Shown in pieces: positions 45,176-57,500 of a stretch of 60,000 nucleotides of DNA. A program made the position numbers and the translations under genes. Within the stretch, counting starts at the first letter, position 1, and every line of letters begins with the position of its first letter. The notes beneath the pieces were generated by a model. It was not told the DNA's origin. It did not search any database and was given only the letters and a program-made list of their open reading frames with translations. Origin of the DNA: Nematostella vectensis (taxonomy: Eukaryota; Cnidaria; Anthozoa; Actiniaria; Edwardsiidae); assembly GCF_932526225.1 (NCBI RefSeq), contig NC_064039.1:4541001-4601000 (forward strand), read 5' to 3'.

Positions 45176-48100
45176 CTGGAAACAACAAACACTTATAAAA
45201 TGTAAGTAGAATTAAGTGCAAGCAGTAGGAGGGGGTTTAAACCCCCCTTTGGGCTGCCAGAAAGCCATATGTAACAAACAATTACCCCTCCCCCCTTTGT
45301 CACTGAGCACCCCCTTTAGCGAAAAGCTAGATCTGCCCCTGGTCAGTACATTTTTATACTGACAGCATACAATAAGAGCAAACGTTTGAAGAAAAGTTAG
45401 GAGTATTATGATATATACTTATACGTCATTAGTAATGATGGTCTGGTGATATAATGATGACGATAATATTGATTAGGTTACGGTGGATGATATAATGATC
45501 TATATATAATGATGATGAAAATGGTGGATTATGATTATGGCGGATGATCATTGGTGTTGATAATGGATGATAATTGGTGTTGACAATGGACGATAATTGG
45601 TGTTGATAATGGTTATGGCGGTGGATGATTATGCTGCTGCTGATACTGGATATTGTTAGTGACTTACAGTAACATAATCACCAATTATCATCCGATAGAC
45701 TTTCCGGTCCAGTACCAGAGGGTCTGTGCCGTTCCTCACCTTGAATGTCGATTATGTAATTTTGCAGATTCTCCTGCACAATCCGCTGTCCTGACTGCCA
45801 ATCAACTGAGAGACAGACAACTGACTCAGCTCCGTTATTAGACATCGCGCCTCTGCGAGAATAGAAAGACCAAACAACTATTATAATCAATTATATGAAA
45901 AACAATAATTATCTCAGTCAACGACACAATGACGAAATAAGTATCATAATGACAAATAAATGGTCTATGGCTTTTAGTGTTTCTGATTAGCAGTGAAAAT
46001 ATCAATGCAAAGATAAATACTAACACTTTTCTCTGCCGTAGAAGGACGCTCTCCCATAGATCTAAGAAGAGCTTTCTTTTCGTCTTAGCTACATCACCCT
46101 GGGCAGAGAAGTCCTTATCATACAAGCATCATCATGAAAGAATACATCAATTCAGCACTATAATAACACTCAATAGCTGTTAACAAACGTGTTTGCCAAT
46201 GTAAAACAGTATTTATACAAACAAATCAAAGCTACTGATTTGGCAAAAAAAAAAACATGCAACTCAAATCGGACACGTTGACAAAGTCTGGGATGACAAA
46301 ATTTTTCGAGTGTAGCAGTGTTTGCCACAGAATGGCCTTTAAGATGAGATGTTGTATAGCATTGTACGTCACTAAAAGGCTTCTTGCGTTACACATGTGG
46401 TGACTGACAGGAGTGCGTGACATCTCGTGACACAAACTGCAGTGGTAATGCGTGACATTACAGTGAGGACACTGAAAGCGGGCCATGCTGAACAACCTTG
46501 GCCAATCTGATTCGGCTTGGACACCGCAAACATTTTGAAAAAAATATGTCAGCCAATGAGAAACGCCGGACGTTGATCTTGTACGTGTAGTCGACCGTGG
46601 GAAAGCTGTTCGATCAGTCGTATTTTTAAACAACGTCCGGCGTTTCTCATTGGATGAACTTTGTTTTTCAGAATGTTTAAGATGTTCAACCGAATCTGGT
46701 TGTTTTTCAGCATGGCCCGCTTTCTGTGTCCTCACTGTAGCATACCTCTTGGAAACCGGTAGGCAGAGTGAGAGGAAGAAAAAGATCTGAGAACTTGATC
46801 TTTAGTTTTTGTAGGGTCATGGTGTGGGTTAGACCCGATTCGTCGTTAAATGTCGCCCTGGGACAAAGACCTGATCAGAAGTACTGACTAGAAACAGATT
46901 CGCAGCCAGGGTTGCGCGCAGAGGTTCTCACCCCTATGGTGGCCAAGGGCTGCCACTGAAAACAAATAGGCCCGTATACGTGCATGTAGCTACTGCAATA
47001 ATTATTTACGGCAACTGTAATGCTTATCATACCTCTATAGGGTATTTTAGTATCATCGTACTATCAAAATTGTTAATCAACGGTATAAGACTGATACAAA
47101 AAAAAAACATTGAAAATTATTCCGAGGGGGATTTGAACTCTTGACCTCTCTCACACATGAGTCCGATGAGGTACTAAAATTAATTTTATAACTGCTTAAA
47201 GGGAATTTTATATATAAGGAATCGGATACGGGCAAAAATAACCGACTCGAAACGAGAGCGTGTTTACGTGAGCTCGATCGTGTGTTTCGGCACTAACTTA
47301 ACGGTACATCGAGTTTATTTTTTGTTTAACAAATCCCAAAATCTTTTGATTATTTAGATATTTTTTTCTTTATAAGTTATTCTAAACTAGCGCTTCATAA
47401 CGAACAAAGCCCGAAGTATATCCGAGCAAACCTTGCGAAAGCGGTCACTCACTGTGGTCACTCTTACACACTTTTTCTGCGTGATGACATAGTAGCTATT
47501 TCATTTTACTTTTACTTTTTTCCTCGTTTTACTTTCACTTTTAATTTTGTTTCACTTTTACTTTTTATTTTACTTTCGACTTTTATTTTCAATTTCACTT
47601 TGAATGTGACTTTTAATTTCGTTTTGATTTTTTCATTTAACTTTTACCTTTGATTTGATTTCACTTTGTAATTCTAAATTGAAATTGAATTCGGAAAAAA
47701 AAATTCACTCGGCCAGCTGCGCCAGCAAAAACTTTTGCGGCCACCATACACAGAGTGTAGATTTCTTCTTGAACTTTCTATAAACGCAAAGTAAGTTAGA
47801 AAAGGGAATTATATAGCTTTTATATCTCAAAATTTCTTTGCCTATCTGCGGTTATACACCTATTTCAAATAAGCAGAATATGTATCGTGCGGGCTTTCCC
47901 CAGGTAATCAAAGTTTTAACACGTGACACGGGAACTCTTGATTGGTGCATAACAAATCTACCTAATCAACTGGCGTCCCCGAACGACTTCCTAAGCTCGG
48001 GTCCAGCGACCATTTCTGTGTTTTGATAAGACCGCATATAGACTCAACCAAGGCCATAAAAAAGTCGGTCACAAAGCGCGACACTGGTTGCTTTTGATCG

Positions 48101-51100
48101 TTGGATCACAAGTTTTAGCTGGGACTATCTTTTCACGCTAGAATCTTGCCAGCAGAAGTGGGATTTCATCTATAAAACACTATCTGTCGCTATTAACACA
48201 TTCCTTCCCTCTAAGGTGTGTCGTATCCATGGAAACGACAAGCCGTGGCTGGCCTCTGCCATCAAAGCTATGATTTCTAAGAGACAGAAATGCTTGTCGC
48301 TGTTCGGAAAAGATTCTCAGCAGTTTCGTTACTGGCGTAACGAAGTCCAAGTGCATATTAAGGACTGCAGACAAAGATTCTACAACGTCAAGGTCGCAAC
48401 ACTTAAACAGTCCAACCCTGGAAGGTGGTGGAGGGAGGTCCAGTCACTGTCAGGAATGTCTCAAAATGACAATCAATGGTTCAACCAGTTAATTGACGGG
48501 ACTAACATTGTCACCATCCAACAGTTAAGTGAAAATATTAACACCTTTTTCACAGGGATTACGTCTGAGTTCGCCCCCTTGACTACTAACGACGTCGACG
48601 CGACATCTGTCACTGAGATTCCCGACGATCTATTTGTTACCCCGCGGGAAGCTACTGCAGCACTACGTTCCATCAAGCTAAGGAAGGCTCTCGGCCCGGA
48701 CGGGATCCCCAACAAGGTGTGGTCCCTATTTGCTTTCGAACTTGCACCTGTTGTCGCCGAGTTGTATAACTCTTCCCTCCGTCAAGGTCGCATACCCTGG
48801 CTCTTGAAATGCGCAGCTGTCAACCCTATTCCTAAAGAGCGTCCTGCCTCAGTCATTGAAAACCATATTCGCCCAATCTCCTTGACTTGTCAAATAGCTA
48901 AAATATTGGAACGGTTTACCCTCGTGCGGCTCCTTCCGCGCATCCTAGCTAAACTGGATCCAAAGCAGTTTGCGGTCGGAGGAAAGTCCACATCACAAGC
49001 CTTCTGTTACATTTTACACCTTGTTCTTGACGTCCTTGACAAAGGAGACTGTGCGGCAAGATTGTTTTTTGCCGATAATCGCAAAAGGTTCGACTTAATT
49101 GACCATCACATCCTCTTGCGTAAATTAGGCGAATTCGATATCCACCAGTCTTTGCTTAGATGGGTGGCGGAATTCCTTCAAGGTAGATCTCAGTTCGTGA
49201 AAATCGAGTCAGCGGCTTCATCAACACTTGCGCTAAATGGAGGAATACCACAGGGTACCCGGCTCGGCCCAATCCTCTTTGCCGTGATGCTGAACGATCT
49301 CGTCACCTCCTGGGCACCTAGGGTAAAGTACGTGGATGATCTCACTGTCGTCGAGATTGTACCAAGAAACTCTCCTTCTGTATTAGATTATATTGTAAAC
49401 GATATACACCAGTTTGCTATAAAGAACAACATGTGTTCAAATCCGTCCAAATGTAAGATCATGGACATTGATTTTTTGCAATACCGTGCTTGTACGTGGC
49501 GCCCAATCTATGTCGGAAGTACCACGCTAGAATGTGTCAAGTCGTTCAAACTTCTCGGTATCGACATCTCTAGCGACCTCACATGGGATGTCCACTGTGA
49601 CCACGTTTGCAAAAAGTCAAATCGTAGGCTATATGCCCTGCGCTTACTTACAAAATGTGCGGCGTTAATACGATCAGTCATAGAGTACGGTGCCACGGTG
49701 TACGCTGGCCTGCCTGCGTTTCTTTCAGATGGTCTAGAGCGTATCCAGAAACGAGCGCTTAGAATAATCTTCCCATCCAATAGTTACAATGATGCCCTGG
49801 AGAAAGCCGGTCTTGTCTCGCTTAAAAATAGACGATTTATGCTTTGTCAACAATTCAGGAGTTCCCTGTGTAAGGAAAACCCTTTACATTGCCTAGCCAC
49901 TAGTAGGTCGGCCAAGGGAGTCAACCAGTACAAGCTAAGAAGATCTGCTCCCATGAAACCGAAAATATGCAACACTAATCGCTTGTCAAATTTTGTTACT
50001 GTAAGTATCTTGATAATGTAATGTCGTAATGTTGTTATCGCTTAGCTTGTGTGTGCTAATTACCTGTAACTCAGTTTCTAACTGCGAGGGATATTTAATA
50101 AACAAATCTATCTATCTAACCCATGGTAGTTTATGGGTAACATAATGAAGCCCTGAACCCCTTGTTAACGCTCAGAGGTACATAAACAAAAATGCTGTTA
50201 CAGGACGGGTTGGCATATTGTTTAGGTTTTAGTTACTTGGGTAGTATTTCATGTTCCTATCATGAAAAACGGAAGTTATTAAGTTTTGTTTATCTTTTAA
50301 GGGTAATTTAGATTTTGTTTACAATTGATGGTTTCCTTAGTCTAGATTTTAGCATGCCCGTGGACCCTCCGCTTCGATGACCTTTTGGTGCGTCTAAATC
50401 CAGGGAGTGTCCAGTTTCCCATACGTGGCAGAATCATGGTTTCTTCTTTTCGTTTTGGACATTTTATTTGGCAAGCTAATCTCTTTCCTTGAATTTTCTT
50501 CGAAACCACATGCCATTTTCACACCTTGGTTTAGACATCATTTATTTTTATGGTTATTTCATTTAAAGAAAAATGCTGTAGTCACGCGCTCTTTGAGCAT
50601 GCGTGGTTAAGTTTTAAAAGTTGCTTAATCATAAGTGTTATCTAAGAGTTATCTTGACTTCATTGATTATTTTATAAATACACAGGGACGAGAGACTAAC
50701 TCTGTGTTTTCCCACACCCTCACGCTTTTGGCTGATTGGTTCGTTTATCCAATTCTCCCCGTTCCCCTTAGAATTGTTTTACATTTATTTCCTCTCATGT
50801 GGGACCACCCCATGGGATGCTGTCTGGTCCAGCGTATAGAGAGCCTAGTGCTGTATTTTGTGTGGTTGTTGTTCTGCGGTTGCGACTGTAAACAATTAAA
50901 GCTTGAAAATACCAGCCTCGTCTTCGTCTTTAAAGATCCCGGCTAGTCCCCTGACAATGCTAAAGGTTTTCAAACTTGGTTTTGCTTTTATTTAAGTATA
51001 AATTGCTTATTCCGTTGATACCCATGAAGTTTATTTTCTACCTTTCGAAAAAAAACATTCTTGGTGCATACCTGACATTGTAGACGGCTGGTACAGGCTC

Positions 51101-54100
51101 CTCCGGGTGGAATTTGACCGTGATTTGATAGCACTCTAGAACAACAGACAAACATAATAAGTATTAAAGCAGTAAATAGCACAAACCCTAACCAGAAAGT
51201 GACATCCATACCTCCGCTAGGGCAGCTTGAAGTTGATGCAGACAAGCATGGTATAAGGATATCTGAAAATGTAACAGAAAAACAAAATTTCAAATAACCA
51301 ATATGCTAATACGAGGATCACAACCCCGAGTGTCTGAGATCCAATCTTGTTTTTTATGCTATGTTGGGGCCCTATGAATGGAAAGACAAATTGTTTTAAA
51401 GAAATTTCGAAGTCATCTGAAACAAAGAATAATACGCCATTTACCAATGTCGCCTGAAAATATCACAATAGATTTCCCAAATCAGCCGATGGAAATGGAT
51501 GTTTGTCTCACACTTTATATTTTGCTAGAATGACAAAATGGCGGTTGAGAGACCTTGTAAGCCATTTGAGAGGGCAGATGCATGGCTATCAGGTAGATGA
51601 CGTCATCAAGGTAAGTATCTATGGTTACCTTTGATGGATTTGTACTTTCTATTTGTGCGGAGCCGTAGCACGAGGGCGAAAATCTCATTTGGAGTTGACT
51701 CTGTCCTTGAAGACGCCTAGGGAAGAAATTGGCATTCTACATTAACTAACTCGAAAACTACACAGAATCTGGAATAAGAAAGCTGAGAATATGGGAACAG
51801 AGATGTGCCGTTTGGGCCCATCTTTTTCTAACCTTATAGAGCCCAAATTTTCAAATGAATCACTCTCTCTGTGAAGCCCCACCCCCTCTGTAAAGCCCCA
51901 CCCCATCTGTAAAGCCCCACCCTACCCCCTCTGTTAAACCCCACCCCTTTTCCCTTAGAAGCAGAAACATACAACGTACGTAACAAGAGTACAAGTGAAT
52001 CTCGCTTGGATTAAATAGCATACACTAATTTGTAGTAACTGACAATTTTGTAGACAAAAATACATGGTATAAAAAACGGAAAAATGGAACGGGATTTTAA
52101 AGGTAGAACGCCGCGGATGTTTGATTTGCGCGCGCGCACACAAATCCATCGTCCCCTTCTGAGACAAAAAAAAAAAAGAAGAAATAAGCCACTGGGGCTT
52201 AGTTATTAGAGAACGAGTCCCGTCCTCTTCCTTTAGACAGAGTTCCTCAAAAGTATCATGGTGTATCTCCCTTTCTCTCTTATCGCCCTTCACTAGGAGT
52301 AGAGGAAGGTTCAAGAACAGGTTAGTGCACTTACGTCATAATGAACGTAGAACTGAATCGGGATCTCTGGTTTCCATGATTTGCCTTCCACCATATTGGT
52401 GTAAGCACCGAGAAGGCCTATGAAAAAAAGAGAGTGGACAAACAAGAACCAGAATCACCCAAATGCCGTCTCAGCAGAGTGAAGTCAACCTTTATGAATA
52501 CATGTCCCTATCAAGTCAAATGATGAAAAACATGAGTCGATGCTACATCCCGTAAATCCTTGACTTGCGTTAGCATTGTTTAGATGTCTATGACGATGCG
52601 CTAAAAGATTTGGGTGCCGACAAGCTTGGTTCTAAATTTATGATTATTCAATGGATGGTGATGGTTACCGTATGGCTTAAGATCAAGTGAGGAAATCTCA
52701 ACTTCGTCTTCGCAAACTTGGATATTTTGTTTCGCTTCAACACTGAAATAAATAGTACAGAGCTTTAAATACATTAAGGGCGATCAAATAAATTAGAGCA
52801 ATCGAAAACGTGTTTACATGAGGTGGGTGCAAGCTTAAATGTCATCCAGGGGAGAGTGATTTGACCCGTCCCCCTTGGTAAAGTGATTTCATCAACCTCC
52901 ACCTTGATATAATGATTTGACCCGTCCCCCTTGGTAAAGTGATTTCATCAACCTCCACCTTGATATAGTGATTTGACCCGTCCCCCTTGGTAAAGTGATT
53001 TCATCAACCTCCACCTTGATATAGTGATTTGACCCGTCCCCCTTGGTAAAGTGATTTCATCAACCTCCACCTTGATATAGTGATTTGACCCGTCCCCTTG
53101 GTAAAGTGATTTCATCAACCTCCACCTTGATATAGTGATTTGACCCGTCCCCCTTGGTAAAGTGATTTCATCAACCTCCACCTTGATATAGTGATTTGAC
53201 CCGTCCCCTTGGTGAAGTGATTTCATCAACCTCCACCTTGATATAGTGATTTGACCCTACCCCCTTGGTAAAGTGATTTCATCAACCTCCACCTTGATAT
53301 AGTGATTTGACCTGTCCCCCTTGGTAAAGTGATTTCATCAACCTCCACCTTGATATTGTGATTTGACCCGTCCCCCTTGGTAAAGTGATTTCATCAACCT
53401 CCACCTTGATATAGTGATTTGACCCGTCCCCCTTGTTAAAGTGATTTCATCAACCTCCACCTTGATATTGTGATTTGACCCGTCCCCCTTGGTAAAGTGA
53501 TTTCATCAACCTCCACCTTGATATAGTGATTTGGCCCGTCTCCTTTGTACATTGATTTTACCCCTGCGCCTCGGTAGAATGACCCCTCTCTCTTGGTACA
53601 GTGGCTTGACCCACTCCCCTTTGTACAGTGATTGGGCCCCTCCCTCTTGGTGCAGTAGTTTGAACCCTCCCACTCGCTGCAGTAATTTAACACCCCCCCC
53701 CCATCCCCCCAACACCCCAGATTTGACTACATATTTACCGTGTAAGCTTGAGAAAGGGGACCTGGACATGCTGTACAGGGGGTGCAACTGGAAATGATGT
53801 TGACGTTATGTCTTCTAGAAACAATAATTGCACATGTTAGCCTCCCTTCACGGTAAATTCAACACAGGGACGTCTTGGAGGGGGCAAGGGAGGTTATGCG
53901 AACTAAAGGGGAACAGCAAAACAAATTGTAATGTAACACTGTAAAATTATAAAACTTTTGTTGTTAAGTAAGTCCTTCCACTTTTCCTTCGGGGTGCTAC
54001 TGCTGTTTTTACATTAATTATTGTTGTGGTTGTTTATTTTATTTATTGCCACTTTAATAGTTTAGGGCGCCTTCTAACCTGCCATCACATGTGGTAGCGA

Positions 54101-54526
54101 CTGCTTAGAATACATGTCTGACTGAAGTATCTTGGAAGCCTACAATTGAAAATGAAAAATATATCACATATATATATACGTTCCGATAGCCAGTAATTAG
54201 ATATGGGTAAAGACCATAATTTACTTTTTCACTTGAAACATTTGTCAGTAGAGAGTAGTAGAAACGCGCCCTGTCACGAATATCTAAATCAAACATCAAG
54301 GAAATAGAACTTACTTCTAGCAGAGTGGAACAGTGGGTGTTCATGAATTTGATATACTTGATAATTCAGACTTGGTGGTTACTTTAAATTATGTTTTTTA
54401 AAAAAAGGATACCAATGTCTTGGAAGGTAGTAGCTATTTGCAGCAAGAGGTTTCCTAGATCTTGATGAAAAAAATATTTTTTTCCATAGTAGTGTTGTTG
54501 GTTCTGTGCAGTGATTGTCTTATGCT

Positions 54527-54568
<42 letters not shown>

Positions 54569-57500
54569 TTGAATCACTGGATTATATTGAAAAGCAAATC
54601 CAGTCATTCAAGTGTTTTTACATATTATAATGATTTTTCGAGAGATTAGTTTATAAGAGGACGCTGGCGTAACGTTTTTATGCCTTCTTTGCGACACACC
54701 CAGCAAGCATGCGCGAAGTCGAACCACAGGGAGCCCAAGCTTAAAGCTAGTGGTTTTTGGGTTTTGTGAGAAATTCCTAATAAAAACACACGAAACTTAC
54801 CGAGCGATTAGAAGTGATCATTTTAATTACCTCGTTTCGTGTTTTTATATTAGGAATTACTCACAAAAACCACTAGCTGTGAGCTTGGGCTACCTGTGGT
54901 CGAACGTACACGCACTTGCATCAACTAGCCCGCGTATTTTTGCAAAATTAAAATTTACTGATTTATACCCACGACACCACGTCGCGTCATGTTCGGGACG
55001 GCATTTCATCTATACTCATGTCCTCTACAGGCAGAAATCTGCGTGCACGAGTCGAACGTGCCCGAACCGTCGCCCCGATCACAGTTGAGCACGATCGCCC
55101 TACTAAAAAAAAAAACACTACAGCCTTTTAAGACTGTTGAAACGTTAAAACCCTCCATTTAAACGCTAGATGAAAGCCAGTGTTAGCTCTAGGATCTTTT
55201 AATACACCAGCGAGCAGCAGTAACTGACCTCCAACCACCTCTCCAGTGTCATGATGCTGCAAGATGCTGTGACACACAGCCAAAACGCAATTCCCCTCGA
55301 TCCAGTCCCCAATCTCTGCAATCTCGGAACTCTGTAGGATTTGCCTGAGGAACTGAATGGTGGACTGGAATAGATTTTAAAAAACAACAACAATATGAGC
55401 ATTGATCCCATGAACGTTTGTATTGTGCATATAATTATTATTCACGGTTCACTTTGTTTTTGTTTTCATTGCAAGTACGTACAATGATATAACTAAAAAA
55501 AACTACAGACGAGTTGTAGAATAACTAGGTGGTCTGAGTGGGCGTGGTAGAATGAGGGAGATAAATCAACTCAAGTTTAAAATCGTATGTCAAAACGTAC
55601 GTTTTACGCCTCTGTGAATAGTTTCTCTGATGTTTCAGGCGCTGCCCTTCGCCGGAGCAAAAGAAGTGTAAAACATACCATTTAACCCTTGTGTTGATTA
55701 TTTCCCTCCTTCTAAACCATAGCGTGAGGTCATACCAGGGGTGAGATATACGTCTCTCTCATGGCTTGACCAAGCAGCTTGAGGTGATGCCCCAAGTTCG
55801 GCAAGATGACCGAGATGGGCTGACTGATGATATGCTGGCTCAGTGCTTGTAGAAGATCGATAGGAAAGCGGCTGTTACGGGGAGATAACGGGTACAGTAC
55901 ATGTGATTGACTAAAACCAAGTGAATTAGCGACTTAGTCACTACGAAATCGCGTGACTTTTTGCACGGCAATCCTGCGCGCGCTCCAGCCCGACGGCAAA
56001 ATAATGCCTATTATTTGCATACGTACCTGTCAGGTGTTTCTATGGCAACCGAATCCAGAAAATCGACAACAAAGGGCATAAACTTGGGATGCTTAGTAAC
56101 GACCAACAAAACAAGCCTAAGAAAATAATCAATACGAGAATTGAAATGTTATAGTCAAGTAATACGACGACTCAAGTCACTAATCTACACCTGGGGAAGG
56201 TGAAAAAGCATTGAAATGTTATCAAGTAATACAATGATTTGCGTCCCTAATCTACACCTGGGGAAATTGAAAAAAAAAAGACACGTGCAGAGTTGTACCC
56301 ACCCTGTACGGTACTATTGATATAAAAAAAAATAATTCACTTTCTCTTTTCTTTATTTTTTTTTCTACATTACCTGTAGATTTCCTGGGCAAGAGCTGTA
56401 TCGGCATGGTGTTGATAGTACAAGAAAACAACTCTGAATAATGCACGGACTGCCTTTCCATTAAGGCCAAGCATTACATGTTTCTTGAGCAGCGCTAGAC
56501 AGTTCATCAGGATGAAGGTTGCTTTATCTAAACACACATCATCCTTAAAAACATATGTACGGCGGGAAATAGTACTATGGGAAGTTTAGGGCTTTCTAGG
56601 AGCAAATAGATTAAGTACAGCATCCTGTATTTCTAAGGGCAGTTTGGGAGTTTCTTGGGTCAAATAAGAGTTAAGAATATAGCGGCATTATCTACAAAGA
56701 TTTTTACAAAGCAACAACATAGCCTTAGTGATGCAATTACACTACAAAACAATTTTAGGCTGTTCAGGGCATTACAGGAGCAAAAAGGCTAACAGTCAGT
56801 TACTGTCATACCTTGAACTTCAGACGGCCAAATACACAGGGACAGTAGCTTCAGTTTCGTCTGGATGATTTCTGTCAAAGAAGGGGGAATATTGATAATT
56901 CCAAGTTTCACTAGAAAGGGACCGCGGAAAACATTTTAAAGTGGTAGGGCTAAAAATTTGACCAAGATAAACAGTATATATATGAAGCCCTAAAAAAAGT
57001 CTGGAGCCCTGAGAAAAATCAACCCAAGCCAAAAATGGGTAAGGATATAGCACTACCAGCCCCTCCCTCTCCAATTAAATTAGAATATCGACACCACCTT
57101 ACCGACACTGTCAAATGGTAATGGGTAAAAATAGCCAAATTGGGAGTCCTCAAGAAATAGAGAAGTCTGGGGTTCCACAGGAGCATGACCAGTTTTACAC
57201 TAAAAATAAAAGGGAAGATAAAATGACATGTCAAGATAAACTACAAACAAGCTTTAGAATAACTAGGTGGTCTGCGTAGGTGTGGTGGAATCATGGGAAA
57301 CTTATCAACACAAGGTTAAAATGTACAGGATACGTAGGGGAGTACATAGCGATGCGAGTGAATGTATTTGCTACTGAAATAAACACTCCACTTTTTGGAT
57401 CCAGTGTCGTTAAGGATTAAGCAGTGGAACTAAGGCCCTGACAGCAGTGTGTATTCTTACAGCAGGCCAATTACTCTTAAACATCTAGTAATTTTAGTCA

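Noticed and set aside
51072-51262. Alternative frame of two AP5B1 exons reading CYQITVKFHPEEPVPAVYN
   Set aside because: It looks adaptin-like, but its phase fits neither the upstream exon at 51325-51453 nor the terminal exon at 45018-45175; the other frame fits both.
52948-53229. Minus-strand repeat frame in the 56 bp array
   Set aside because: Satellite translation only; it lies between two well-phased AP5B1 exons.
54284-54310. Short intron splitting the AP5B1 exon at 54225-54356
   Set aside because: GT and AG are present, but the intron would be under 30 bases and the sequence reads through in frame into DIRDRARFYY.
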